Below are positions 27,871 through 35,904 of a stretch of DNA of 64,000 bases, piece after piece. Numbering within the stretch: the first letter of the stretch is position 1; the number at the start of each line of letters is the position of its first letter. Where the stretch lies: assembly GCF_000717025.1 (NCBI RefSeq), contig NZ_JNXG01000011.1, positions 62,001 through 126,000 on the forward strand, given 5' to 3'. The translations under genes were made by a program, and so were the position numbers. The stretch comes from Streptomyces atroolivaceus. GTDB lineage: Bacteria; Actinomycetota; Actinomycetes; Streptomycetales; Streptomycetaceae. Below the pieces are notes generated by a model. That model was not told the origin of the DNA, searched no databases, and worked only from the letters and a program-made list of their open reading frames with translations.

Positions 27871-28011
27871 TCAGCGGCGCGAAGAGGTCCCCGGACACAG
27901 CGCGCTGCTCACCCTGAGCAGGTCGACATGGCGCCGGGCCACCAGCGGTGCGAGGGCCCCGGCGTGGTGCGGCATGCGGTCGTCGCGCTCGCGGAAGGGT
28001 CGCGCCTGCAC
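27871..28011 (-). CDS. Cysteine-type leader peptide of the monooxygenase operon
   Basis: A small frame ending PLVARRHVDLLRVSSALCPGTSSRR. The core ARRHVDLLRVSSALC matches the short leader peptides that precede sulfur-metabolism operons in Actinobacteria, in which ribosome behaviour at the terminal Cys codon is thought to sense cysteine supply. GTG 28011 (46 residues) has GAGGTGA eight bases upstream; an internal ATG at 27975 gives 34 residues but lacks a binding site. It faces away from a second such peptide at 28277-28420. Function by attenuation is inference. Confidence 0.65.
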   Translation of the reverse strand: MQARPFRERDDRMPHHAGALAPLVARRHVDLLRVSSALCPGTSSRR

Positions 28012-28276
28012 GCCGGTCACCTCACAGCTCTGGGGTCGGTCAGCGGCTCAGGAGTCGCTGCTGATGCGTGTGATCTCACTTCACGTTAACCGTTCGACCA
28101 CGTATGAACAATGCCGTGCCGTCGGCCGTGGCCGGGCGGACCCCGATCGGCGCGTCGTGCCCGACGGGCTCCGCCCACCGGCCCAAAGCGTCCTTCTCAC
28201 ACCGGTGTTCGAGCTGGTACGTTGCGTGGCGTCGTCCTCGGGGCGATGCCACGTGTTCGAGAGGACCTCGCCACTC

Positions 28277-28420
28277 ATGCCGCACCAGCCGACTGCCGCC
28301 GGGGCCACGCCCCCGAGCCGGGCTGCCGGCACGCGCTACACCGGTTTCTTCCGCCCCCGCTTCGCGGCCCGCCGGCACATCGATCTGCACCGCGTCTCCA
28401 GCGCCGTCTGTCAGGCCTGA
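28277..28420 (+). CDS. Cysteine-type leader peptide of the GNAT/DUF1684 operon
   Basis: A 47-residue frame from ATG 28277 whose end reads FAARRHIDLHRVSSAVCQA. It carries the same RRH(V/I)DL.RVSSA.C motif as the leader of the divergent monooxygenase operon. GAGAGGA lies about ten bases upstream of the ATG. The acetyltransferase gene follows 116 bp downstream. Having one motif-bearing peptide at the head of each divergent unit suggests both arms answer to the same cysteine/sulfur signal. Confidence 0.65.
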   Translation: MPHQPTAAGATPPSRAAGTRYTGFFRPRFAARRHIDLHRVSSAVCQA

Positions 28421-28536
28421 CGTCGTCACTGCCTGACCCGCCCGCATCACGGCCGGACCTGCTGCTTCCACACTCCCCCTTGTCTTCTCAGGTCGCCGTC
28501 GTGCCGGGCATCCTCCCCCTCGTCCTGGAGACGCCC

Positions 28537-29190
28537 ATGTCCGGACCACGCCCCCAGCACCGCCGCGCGCGCCCCCTCGATACCGACGTCCTCGCATCGG
28601 GCGTCGGACCGGCCCGTCTCCAGTCACCGCGAGGCAATCTCGCCGCGGCTCCGCGGGACCGTGCGGACCTGCCCTCGACCGCCCTCAGGACCGAGGCCGC
28701 ACCCCCGCGCGACGGCACCGTTCGGTGGGTCGCCACCGACTGGGACCACCCCGACGCGCTGGCGCTGCGCCGCCGGATGGATGCCGAACTGCGGCCCCGT
28801 TACGCGCCGTTCGACGCCGAGCGTGCGGGTCGGCGGGCCGGGCCGCCGAACGCCCGTGAGATCGCGGTGACCTGGCTGGCCTACGAGGGGGCCGGACCGC
28901 TGGCGACGGCCTCCCTGAGGCTGCTCCACCGCAGCGACGGCGCGGACCTCTACGAGGTCAAACGCGTCTACGTGCACGACGAGCACCGTGGGCGTGGCCT
29001 GGCCAGGGCGGCGCTCGACGCCGTGGAGACCAGTGCCCGGGCGCTCGGCGTCGCCCGGCTCTTCCTGCAGACCGGCAAGCTGCAGCCGGAGGCCATAGGG
29101 CTCTACGAACGGCAGGGATGGCGCCGGATCCCCTGCTACCCGCCCTACGACACCGACCCGTTCGGTGTCTGCTACGGCAAGCGCCTGTGA
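28537..29190 (+). CDS. GNAT family N-acetyltransferase with N-terminal extension
   Basis: A 217-residue protein. The GNAT fold starts at about residue 65; the acetyl-CoA loop is seen in VKRVYVHDEHRGRGLARAALDAVE (HRGRGLA), followed by ARLFLQTGKLQPEAIGLYERQGW and the end YPPYDTDPFGVCYGKRL. The first ~60 residues are Arg/Pro-rich and look disordered. GGAG precedes ATG 28537. The substrate is unknown; the upstream leader peptide and downstream DUF1684 gene hint at a sulfur-linked small molecule. Confidence 0.8.
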   Translation: MSGPRPQHRRARPLDTDVLASGVGPARLQSPRGNLAAAPRDRADLPSTALRTEAAPPRDGTVRWVATDWDHPDALALRRRMDAELRPRYAPFDAERAGRRAGPPNAREIAVTWLAYEGAGPLATASLRLLHRSDGADLYEVKRVYVHDEHRGRGLARAALDAVETSARALGVARLFLQTGKLQPEAIGLYERQGWRRIPCYPPYDTDPFGVCYGKRL

Positions 29191-29278
29191 AACGTCCGGC
29201 CGGCGAATCCTTGCCCTGGGAAAGCACGGAAGAAGCCGGCTCGGGCCGGACCGCGAACATCCACACGAAGGAGCGAAC

Positions 29279-30100
29279 ATGACCGCCCAAGTCGTCGATC
29301 ACGCGGATTTCGTCCGGGAATGGGAGCAGTGGCACCGTGAACACGAGGAGGTGCTCGCCGGGCCTCACGGCTTTCTCGCCATCACGAGTCTGCGCTGGCT
29401 GGGCGCCGAACCCGAGCGCTTCGAGGACGCCCCGGGAGCGTGGTCGAGCACAGTCGGCGGAGTGGTGGTCGAACTGGCGGAGGGCGAGGAACTCACGGTC
29501 GACGGCGTGGCGGTCCACGGACGGTACGACTTCGGCGTCATCGGCGAGCGGGACAGTGTGTATCCCGGCTTCGGCGACGCGGTGATCGAGGTCGCCAAGC
29601 GCGGCGGACACGACATCCTGCGTCCCCGCCACCCCGGGAGCGTGCTCCGCACCGCCTTCACCCGGACTCCTGCGTACGCCCCCGACCCCCGATGGCTCCG
29701 CACCGGCCGCTTCGTGCCCTTCGGCCTCCCGCGGGCGGTGACGGTCGGCGCGGCGGTCGAGGGACTGGAGCACGTCTACGACTCCCCCGGCCAGGTCGAG
29801 TTCGAGCTGGACGGGACGGTCCACCGGCTCACGGCGTTCAACGGCACACGCCCCGGGAGCCTGATGGCACTGTTCACGGACGCGACCTCCGGGGTGACCA
29901 CGTACGCCGCGAACCGTGCCCTGCAGATCGCGCCCCCCGACGCCGAGGGCAGGGTCAGCCTCGACTTCAACCGCGCGGCGAACCTGCCCTGCGCCTACAC
30001 GGACCTGGCGACCTGCCCGCTGCCCCCGGCCGAGAACCGGCTGCCGGTCGCGATCGAAGCAGGGGAGAAGATCCCCCTGGAGCGCGGCGGACAACCCTGA
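29279..30100 (+). CDS. DUF1684 protein
   Basis: A 273-residue protein. DUF1684 features are visible as FLAITSLRWLGAEPERF, the beta-rich centre GHDILRPRHPGSVLR, and the ending DFNRAANLPCAYTDLATCPLPPAENRLPVAIEAGEK, containing conserved Asn, Cys and Pro-Pro. The family is widespread and of unknown function. AAGGAG lies before ATG 29279. It is 88 bp after the GNAT gene on the same strand and probably in its operon. Confidence 0.85.
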   Translation: MTAQVVDHADFVREWEQWHREHEEVLAGPHGFLAITSLRWLGAEPERFEDAPGAWSSTVGGVVVELAEGEELTVDGVAVHGRYDFGVIGERDSVYPGFGDAVIEVAKRGGHDILRPRHPGSVLRTAFTRTPAYAPDPRWLRTGRFVPFGLPRAVTVGAAVEGLEHVYDSPGQVEFELDGTVHRLTAFNGTRPGSLMALFTDATSGVTTYAANRALQIAPPDAEGRVSLDFNRAANLPCAYTDLATCPLPPAENRLPVAIEAGEKIPLERGGQP

Positions 30101-30151
30101 CCACGTACGGCATCGGCCGGCGGGGAGTAGTGCTTCCCGGCCGGACTCCGC

Positions 30152-30200
30152 AAAAAAGGGTCAGGGGCCGTGCCAGATTGCTCTGACACGGCCCCTGACC
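30152..30200 (-). terminator. Rho-independent terminator of tRNA-Pro
   Basis: A perfect 14-bp stem (30159-30172 with 30187-30200) and a 14-nt loop are followed on the minus strand by T6 (30152-30157 on the plus strand reads AAAAAA). This is the only classic T-tract terminator seen in the window. Confidence 0.93.
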
Positions 30201-30215
30201 TGCAACTCTCTCGAG

Positions 30216-30289
<74 letters not shown>

Positions 30290-30339
30290 ATGCGCTTCCC
30301 CCCGGTCTTCCCGGGCGGCGGCGCAGGACAAACATTACC

Positions 30340-32997
30340 TCACTCCGAGGACCGGATCGACGCCCGTACCTGCTGGGCGCGGCTCGCCAGCCCTTCCGCG
30401 CCGCAGGCCGTGGCCAGCTTCTGGGCCAGGGCCACCTCCCGATGGGAGCGGATCGCCGTGCCGTACTCGAAGCGCGCCAGAGCGTGCTCGTAGGCGGACG
30501 AGGAGGCCTCGAGGTGGCGTACGGACTCGGCAAGCAGGTGGGCCGCCTCCTCCGCGGGCCCGAAGACGGCTACGCAGCGCAGGGCCTCGCCGATCGCCGT
30601 GTCGGTACCGAAGCGTTCCGCGTGGACACGCGTCCGGGTGGCCAGATGGGCGGCCCGGGCCGGGTCGGTGTCGGCGAGCGCGCGGGCGAGGTCCCCGGCC
30701 CACGGCGCCCAGACGCCGTTGAACCGGCCTCGCGGTTCCAGCGCCGCGCCTGCCGACTCCAGCTCCGCCACTGCCTCCTCCGTGCGCCCCTCGGCCAGCA
30801 GCAGTCGCCCGCGTACGCACGGGGCGTCCGGCAGGACCATGGCGCTGGGGTACGGCGGGCCGAAGTCGTACCGGTCGGCGACCAGCCGGGCCTCCGCGGT
30901 CCGGCCGCGGGCGAGCAGGGTGTCGACGAGGAGGCAGGTGGCGTCCCAGTGGACGGGCAGCCCGCTGCCGGCCCGGTCGGCGAGGCGCAGCCCTTCGCGC
31001 AGGAAGCCCTCGGCCTCGGCGAGACGGCCGCGCCTGCGGTGCGTGAGGCCCAGGAGGGTGTGCGCGAAAGCGAGGTGCGCGCCGCTCCAGCCGGAGATCT
31101 CGAAGGCACGCACGGCCTCGCCGAAGAGTGCTTCGGCCCGGTCGAGCTGGTCCGTGAACGCGTAGGTGATGCCGACCATCGCGGGGAGTTCGAAGCCCCA
31201 TTCCGAGTCGGTCCAGCCCAGGCCGCGCGCGGGCCGCCCGTCGACGAGTGCGCGTTCACAGAAGTCCACGACGAGTTGGGCGTTCTCGCCACGGAGCATG
31301 GCGTCGAAGGCCCTCAGGGTGAGCAGGGCGCGCTCGGCGTTGTCGCGGCCCTTGAGGTGGTCCGCGTTGCGGGCGAGGCGGGCAGACCGTCCGGGCCCGT
31401 CGTCCTCGGTGGCCTGCATGCCCTCCCACAGGAAGTGGGCGGCCTGGAGACGCATCAAGCCGGGTCCGGGAGCGGTCCGGGACGCCTCGGCCGCCAGCGA
31501 GAGCGCCGCGTCCTTGAGCTGGTTGTTGTGGGACAGAGCGGAGGCCAGCCGGAAGGTGGCGTCGATGCGGAGTGTCTCGTCGAGGCCAGGTGTGTCGAGT
31601 GCCGCGCGCAGGTGCTGCACCGTGGTGGCCGGTGAGGAGAGCAGTGTGGCGCACCCCAGTTCGTACAGCAGCACCGCCCGGTCGCGGGGACGCGGCGGCG
31701 CGTCCAGGGCACGGTCCAGGCAGCGTCTGGCGGCTTCGGGTGCGCCGACCGCGAGGTGTTGCCGTGCGGCCTCCCGGAGCTGCGCGACCAGCTCCTGATC
31801 GTCGTCCGGATGGACTTCGAGCAGATGGCGGGAGGCCGCCGCGGCTCCGAGTCCGGCCTGGGTGATCGCCCACGCCGCCCGTCCGTGCATGGCGGTGCGG
31901 GTCGCCGGCGGGATGGAGCGGTACACGGCGGTGGCGATGAGCGGATGGACGAATTCCAGCGGGTCGAAGCCGCTGACGATGCGGGCGTCCCGCAGCCGCG
32001 CCGTACAGTCGGCGGCCTCCGCCGAGCTCATACCGGCGAGCGTCGCGGCGAGTTCCTGGGAGATCTCGGTACCGAGCACGGCCGCCGCCCAGGCGAAGCG
32101 GTTGGCGTTCGTACCCAGGCGTTCGAGGCGGGCGACGAGCCCGCTGCCCCGCGCCGACGCACCGAGTTCACGCAGAAGTCCTGCGGATTCCTCGACCGGC
32201 GGCAGTTCGCGGTCCTGCGCCTTGGCGACGAGTTCGACCGCTTCGTACGGATTGCCTCCGGTGACTGCCCAGACCTCGCGGCAGAAGGGGTCGTCCGCGT
32301 GCTCCCCCAGGCCGGCGCGCACCAGGTCGGCCGTGGCCTCGGGGGTGAGCGCGCGCAGCGCCACCCGGATCAGGGCGGGGTGGCCCGCCGTGCCGCCGCT
32401 GTCGGGCGTTCTCGCGACGGCCCAGTCGGCGTCGCGGTCGGCGAGTTCCTGAGGGCGGTGCGCCTGGACGACGAGTACGGGCAGTTCGGACAGCCGAGCG
32501 GTGAAGCCGGCGAGCCAGGCGAGGGACTCGCCGTCCGCCCAGTGCGCGTCGTCCACTATGAGGAGCAGCGGCCGGTGACTGAGGCGGGAAGCGAGCCGGG
32601 ACACGACGTAGTCGAGGCCGTCCCTGACGCCCTGGGGGTCGGGCTGCGGGCCGCTGGGATCCGCCAGGCCCAGAGCGGGCGCGGCGATCTCGAACCAGTC
32701 CCCGAACAGGGCGCGGGTCTCGTCGGCGGGGAACTGGTCCAGTGCGGGCTGGAGGAGTTGGCGTACGACGTGGAACGGCACCGAGGTGACCGTCTCGCCG
32801 CCACGTGCGGACCAGACGGTGCAGCGGTCGGCGGCCATGGCCTGGATCTCGCCGAGCAGCGCGGTCTTGCCGATGCCGGCTTCGCCGCTGAAGACCAGCA
32901 GCCCGCCGGCTGCTTGCCCGCCGCAGAGGGCGTCCAACGCCTGTGCGGCGGCGGCGAGTTCATGATCGCGCTCGTACAACGGCCGGGACGGCTTCAT
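30340..32997 (-). CDS. AAA ATPase of the LuxR-LAL type without a DNA-binding domain
   Basis: 885 residues. An N-terminal AAA domain has Walker A GEAGIGKTALL near residue 45 and Walker B PLLLIVDDAHWAD near 150; the remainder is a long helical repeat region of TPR type. This is the layout of large ATP-binding LuxR regulators (LAL, MalT-like), but the C-terminal LuxR helix-turn-helix is absent: the protein ends at AQKLATACGAEGLASRAQQVRAS, where a LAL protein would continue for ~70 more residues. It may therefore regulate through protein contacts. GGGGAGG precedes ATG 32997. The stop lies 51 bp from the tRNA gene. Confidence 0.82.
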   Translation of the reverse strand: MKPSRPLYERDHELAAAAQALDALCGGQAAGGLLVFSGEAGIGKTALLGEIQAMAADRCTVWSARGGETVTSVPFHVVRQLLQPALDQFPADETRALFGDWFEIAAPALGLADPSGPQPDPQGVRDGLDYVVSRLASRLSHRPLLLIVDDAHWADGESLAWLAGFTARLSELPVLVVQAHRPQELADRDADWAVARTPDSGGTAGHPALIRVALRALTPEATADLVRAGLGEHADDPFCREVWAVTGGNPYEAVELVAKAQDRELPPVEESAGLLRELGASARGSGLVARLERLGTNANRFAWAAAVLGTEISQELAATLAGMSSAEAADCTARLRDARIVSGFDPLEFVHPLIATAVYRSIPPATRTAMHGRAAWAITQAGLGAAAASRHLLEVHPDDDQELVAQLREAARQHLAVGAPEAARRCLDRALDAPPRPRDRAVLLYELGCATLLSSPATTVQHLRAALDTPGLDETLRIDATFRLASALSHNNQLKDAALSLAAEASRTAPGPGLMRLQAAHFLWEGMQATEDDGPGRSARLARNADHLKGRDNAERALLTLRAFDAMLRGENAQLVVDFCERALVDGRPARGLGWTDSEWGFELPAMVGITYAFTDQLDRAEALFGEAVRAFEISGWSGAHLAFAHTLLGLTHRRRGRLAEAEGFLREGLRLADRAGSGLPVHWDATCLLVDTLLARGRTAEARLVADRYDFGPPYPSAMVLPDAPCVRGRLLLAEGRTEEAVAELESAGAALEPRGRFNGVWAPWAGDLARALADTDPARAAHLATRTRVHAERFGTDTAIGEALRCVAVFGPAEEAAHLLAESVRHLEASSSAYEHALARFEYGTAIRSHREVALAQKLATACGAEGLASRAQQVRASIRSSE

Positions 32998-33104
32998 GCC
33001 TCCCCTTCCCAGGGTGGTTGCGGAGAGCCCCGAGCCTATCCGCGCGCGGGTGCCCGCGGACAGGGTTCCCGTGGTTCTCCGCAGGTGCGAGGCACAATCG
33101 GAGG

Positions 33105-33659
33105 GTGGACGAATCTCGCAGGGACCGCGACGAGGAAGGGCGGGCGCGCAACGCGCGCCCCCGGGACGGGCTGGGGCGCCCCCTGCCGTACGGGACTCCG
33201 GGGGTGGAGCGGCAGCCCGAGGGTGTGGTGCGTTCCCCCGACGAGACGGTGCGCGAGGCCCAGCGGCTGCTGGACGCGGGCATGCCCTTCCATGCCCACG
33301 AGGTGTTCGAGGACGCCTGGAAGTCGGGGCCGGACGCGGAGCGCGAACTGTGGCGCGGCCTCGCGCAGATGGCCGTCGGGCTGACCCATGCCGCTCGCGG
33401 CAACGCGGCGGGCGGGGCGCGCCTGTTGAGGCGGGGCGCCACCGCCGCCGAGGGGTTCCGGGCGTCGGATCCGCACGGGATCGGCGTGGAGGGGCTGATC
33501 GGCTGGGCGCGGGAGCTGGCGGGCCGGGTGGACCCCTCCGGGCCGGAGGGTACCGAGGGGCACAGCGGGCGTGCGGAAGGAGACGCCGCGGGCGCTCCTG
33601 TCGTGGACGCGGCTTCGGAGGCACCCCGGTTGCGGCGGGGGGACCGGGCCGGGGGCTGA
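33105..33659 (+). CDS. DUF309 protein
   Basis: A 184-residue protein. The DUF309 core LLDAGMPFHAHEVFEDAWK with the conserved H-x-H-E-x-x-E-x-x-W, then WRGLAQMAVGLTHAARGN, is a helical fold of unknown function. A Pro/Gly-rich tail follows. GTG 33105 was chosen from the conserved RARNARPRDGLGRPLPYG start region; GGAGG directly touches the GTG, too close to work, while CACAAT at 33093-33098 could be a -10 element giving a leaderless mRNA. Confidence 0.85.
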   Translation: MDESRRDRDEEGRARNARPRDGLGRPLPYGTPGVERQPEGVVRSPDETVREAQRLLDAGMPFHAHEVFEDAWKSGPDAERELWRGLAQMAVGLTHAARGNAAGGARLLRRGATAAEGFRASDPHGIGVEGLIGWARELAGRVDPSGPEGTEGHSGRAEGDAAGAPVVDAASEAPRLRRGDRAGG

Positions 33660-33764
33660 GCACATGAGTGCGATAGGTTTTGCTCCTTCTTGACGGTGTG
33701 TTGATCACACTCGCCATGTTCATGCTCCATTCTTCGACCACTTGTTCAGGAGACGGACGCCCCG

Positions 33765-34187
33765 ATGACCGACATCATCAACGGCCTCGGCCGTGCCACC
33801 GCATACGGGGCCCTCGGCGTCGTACTGCTCGTTCTCGGCATATTCCTCATCGACGCCCTGACGCCGGGCAAGCTCGGCCGCCAGATATGGGAGGAGCGCA
33901 ACCGCAACGCGGCGATGCTCCTGAGCTCGGCGATGCTGGGTATCGGCGGCATCGTGTTCACGTCGATCTGGACGACCTACGAGGACTTCACCAAGGGCCT
34001 CGTCTCGACGGCGGCGTTCGGCCTGCTCGGTCTGATCATGATGGCCGTGGCCTTCCTCGTCGTGGACCTGGTCACGCCCGGAAAGCTGGGGGCCACGCTG
34101 GTGGAGCGGGAGCCGCATCCGGCGGTCTGGGTGACGGCTGCCTGCAACCTGGCGGTGTCCGCCATCGTGTCGGCCTCCATCGCCTGA
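33765..34187 (+). CDS. DUF350 membrane protein
   Basis: A 140-residue protein of four membrane helices with an internal duplication: ALGVVLLVLGIFLIDALTPGKLG and AVAFLVVDLVTPGKLG each end a two-helix unit. The TPGKL motif is characteristic of DUF350 (YjfL-like) proteins. Function unknown. GGAG lies about 14 bases before the ATG. Confidence 0.85.
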   Translation: MTDIINGLGRATAYGALGVVLLVLGIFLIDALTPGKLGRQIWEERNRNAAMLLSSAMLGIGGIVFTSIWTTYEDFTKGLVSTAAFGLLGLIMMAVAFLVVDLVTPGKLGATLVEREPHPAVWVTAACNLAVSAIVSASIA

Positions 34188-34248
34188 TCATCCGGTGATC
34201 CCACGGTCCGGCGGCCAGCGCGGTGCGCAGCCACTACGATCCGGCGTC

Positions 34249-34614
34249 ATGAGCACTTCTGACCAGGATCAGGACCAGGACCAACAACAGGGCCCGGAGC
34301 AGGACGAGGAGCGGGGCGAGAGCCCTGCGGCGATACCCGGGACCGCCGCACCGGAGCGGAGACTCACGCCCCGTCAGGCGCGGCGGCTGCGGATCGTCCT
34401 CTCCTCGGTGGGCATGGCGGCGATGGCCGTGGTCCTGGCGCTGCGGATAGCGAGCCGTTCCTCGGTCCTGGTCGTCGGGGTCTACGGGCTCGCGCTCATC
34501 CTGTGCGGTGTGGTGATCGAGCTCAGCCGGAACGGCCGCACCCGGCTCGGCAGCTGGCTGCTGGGCGCCGGACTGGTGGCGGCCGTCTCCGCGGACTGGC
34601 TGCTCATTCCCTGA
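34249..34614 (+). CDS. Small membrane protein, family not recognised
   Basis: A 121-residue protein. The first ~40 residues are Asp/Gln-rich (QDQDQDQQQG), followed by a basic LTPRQARRLRIV and three hydrophobic helices with short loops, ending DWLLIP. It resembles several small Actinobacterial three-helix proteins but I cannot assign it to one family. Start ATG 34249; its stop is 18 bp from the end of the convergent oxidoreductase gene. Confidence 0.6.
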   Translation: MSTSDQDQDQDQQQGPEQDEERGESPAAIPGTAAPERRLTPRQARRLRIVLSSVGMAAMAVVLALRIASRSSVLVVGVYGLALILCGVVIELSRNGRTRLGSWLLGAGLVAAVSADWLLIP

Positions 34615-34632
34615 GGCGGCCGCGCCCCCGCG

Positions 34633-35904
34633 TCACAGCGCGCTGATCCGTACGGACGTGCCGTGCGGATCGACCCGGTCGACCCAGTCGGCCGCGAGGT
34701 GGAGCGGCCTGCCGGGGACTGCGGGCAACAGCGACCGCTGCCGGTGGAGTTCGCGCCCGTCCTGCGAGACGACGAGCAGGGGCCGGGGCAGCCGCCGCGC
34801 GGTGCGCAGTACGAACCGGTCATCCGGCGGGCGCGCCCCGTCCGGCCCCGTCACGTTCGGGGCGATCCACCTCAGGGGGGCGTCGACGACGAGGCGCCGT
34901 CCGTGTCCCGCGGGTTCGTCGGTGCCGGCCAGGCGGTGCAGTACGGGCACCGCCACGGCTCGGCCCTCCTGAGCCGCGAACCCCGCGCGTTCGGCGGCGT
35001 GCAGCAGGTTCCCGGCTGCGAAGACGCCCGGCCGCGAGGTGCGGTAGGCGGCGTCGTAGGCGGGTCCGCGGGTGCCGGGATCGAGGAGGATCTCCCCGCG
35101 CCTGGCCAGTTCGTGTTCAGGGACGAAGTCGCCGGTCAGGACGACGGTGTCGCAGTGCAGCGTGGTCGTACGGCCGTCGTCGTGGCGCAGCGCCACCCCG
35201 GACAGCCGGCTCCGGCCCGTGAGCGCCGTGACGGTGGCGCCGGTGAGCAACGGGGTGCGCCGGCTCCGAGGGCGGACCGGGGAGTCCGGCTGGTCCGTGA
35301 CCATGGCCACGACGTGGACCCCGGCGGCCCGCAGGGTGGCGGCGGCCGCGTGGCCGACCGGCTCGTTGCCGACGACGACCGCCCTCGTGCCGATCCGCTG
35401 CCCGTACCGGTGGACGGCCTGCTGGAGTTCGCCGGTGGTGTAGACGCCCGGTGGCCGGGTGCCGGGGATGAGACGGGCGCTGCGTGGCCGTTCGCGGGCG
35501 CCGGTGGCGAGGACGACGGCCCGGGCGGTGATCCGTTCGAGTCCGGCGGGTCCGGTGGTCTCCACGGCGTGGGGCCCCGCCCAGCCGGTGACGGTGACGC
35601 CGGTGCGCAGGGCCGCGCCCGCGGCGAGAGCCGCTCTCACGCTCCGCCGGGCGTATTCGGGCCCGCTCGTCCCTGCCGGTGCGTACTCGGATCCGGTCGC
35701 CGACGCCCAGGCGTACGCGGTCCGGTCGAGGCGTCCGCCGAATCCGCCGTGGTGGCAGTGGCGGGGCATCCCGCCCGCCTCCTGGTCGCGTTCCAGGATC
35801 TCCACCCGCTCCACGCCCGCAGCGGCGAGTTCGGCTCCGGCCGCGAGGCCCGCAGGGCCCGCGCCGACGATCAGGACGTCGACTTCGCGTGCGTTCCGGG
35901 TCAT
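34633..35904 (-). CDS. FAD/NAD(P)-dependent oxidoreductase (GlpB/HcnB-like)
   Basis: A 423-residue pyridine-nucleotide disulfide-type oxidoreductase. FAD-binding VDVLIVGAGPAGLAAGAELA is at residues 8-27, an NAD-type GNEPVGHAAAATL near 205, and the second FAD motif SRPGVFAAGNLLHA near 310. It lacks a redox-active CxxC. Its ATG overlaps the stop of the GlpA-like gene (ATGA). In GlpABK-like and HcnABC-like clusters such a subunit accepts electrons from, or stabilises, the catalytic dehydrogenase. Confidence 0.82.
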   Translation of the reverse strand: MTRNAREVDVLIVGAGPAGLAAGAELAAAGVERVEILERDQEAGGMPRHCHHGGFGGRLDRTAYAWASATGSEYAPAGTSGPEYARRSVRAALAAGAALRTGVTVTGWAGPHAVETTGPAGLERITARAVVLATGARERPRSARLIPGTRPPGVYTTGELQQAVHRYGQRIGTRAVVVGNEPVGHAAAATLRAAGVHVVAMVTDQPDSPVRPRSRRTPLLTGATVTALTGRSRLSGVALRHDDGRTTTLHCDTVVLTGDFVPEHELARRGEILLDPGTRGPAYDAAYRTSRPGVFAAGNLLHAAERAGFAAQEGRAVAVPVLHRLAGTDEPAGHGRRLVVDAPLRWIAPNVTGPDGARPPDDRFVLRTARRLPRPLLVVSQDGRELHRQRSLLPAVPGRPLHLAADWVDRVDPHGTSVRISAL

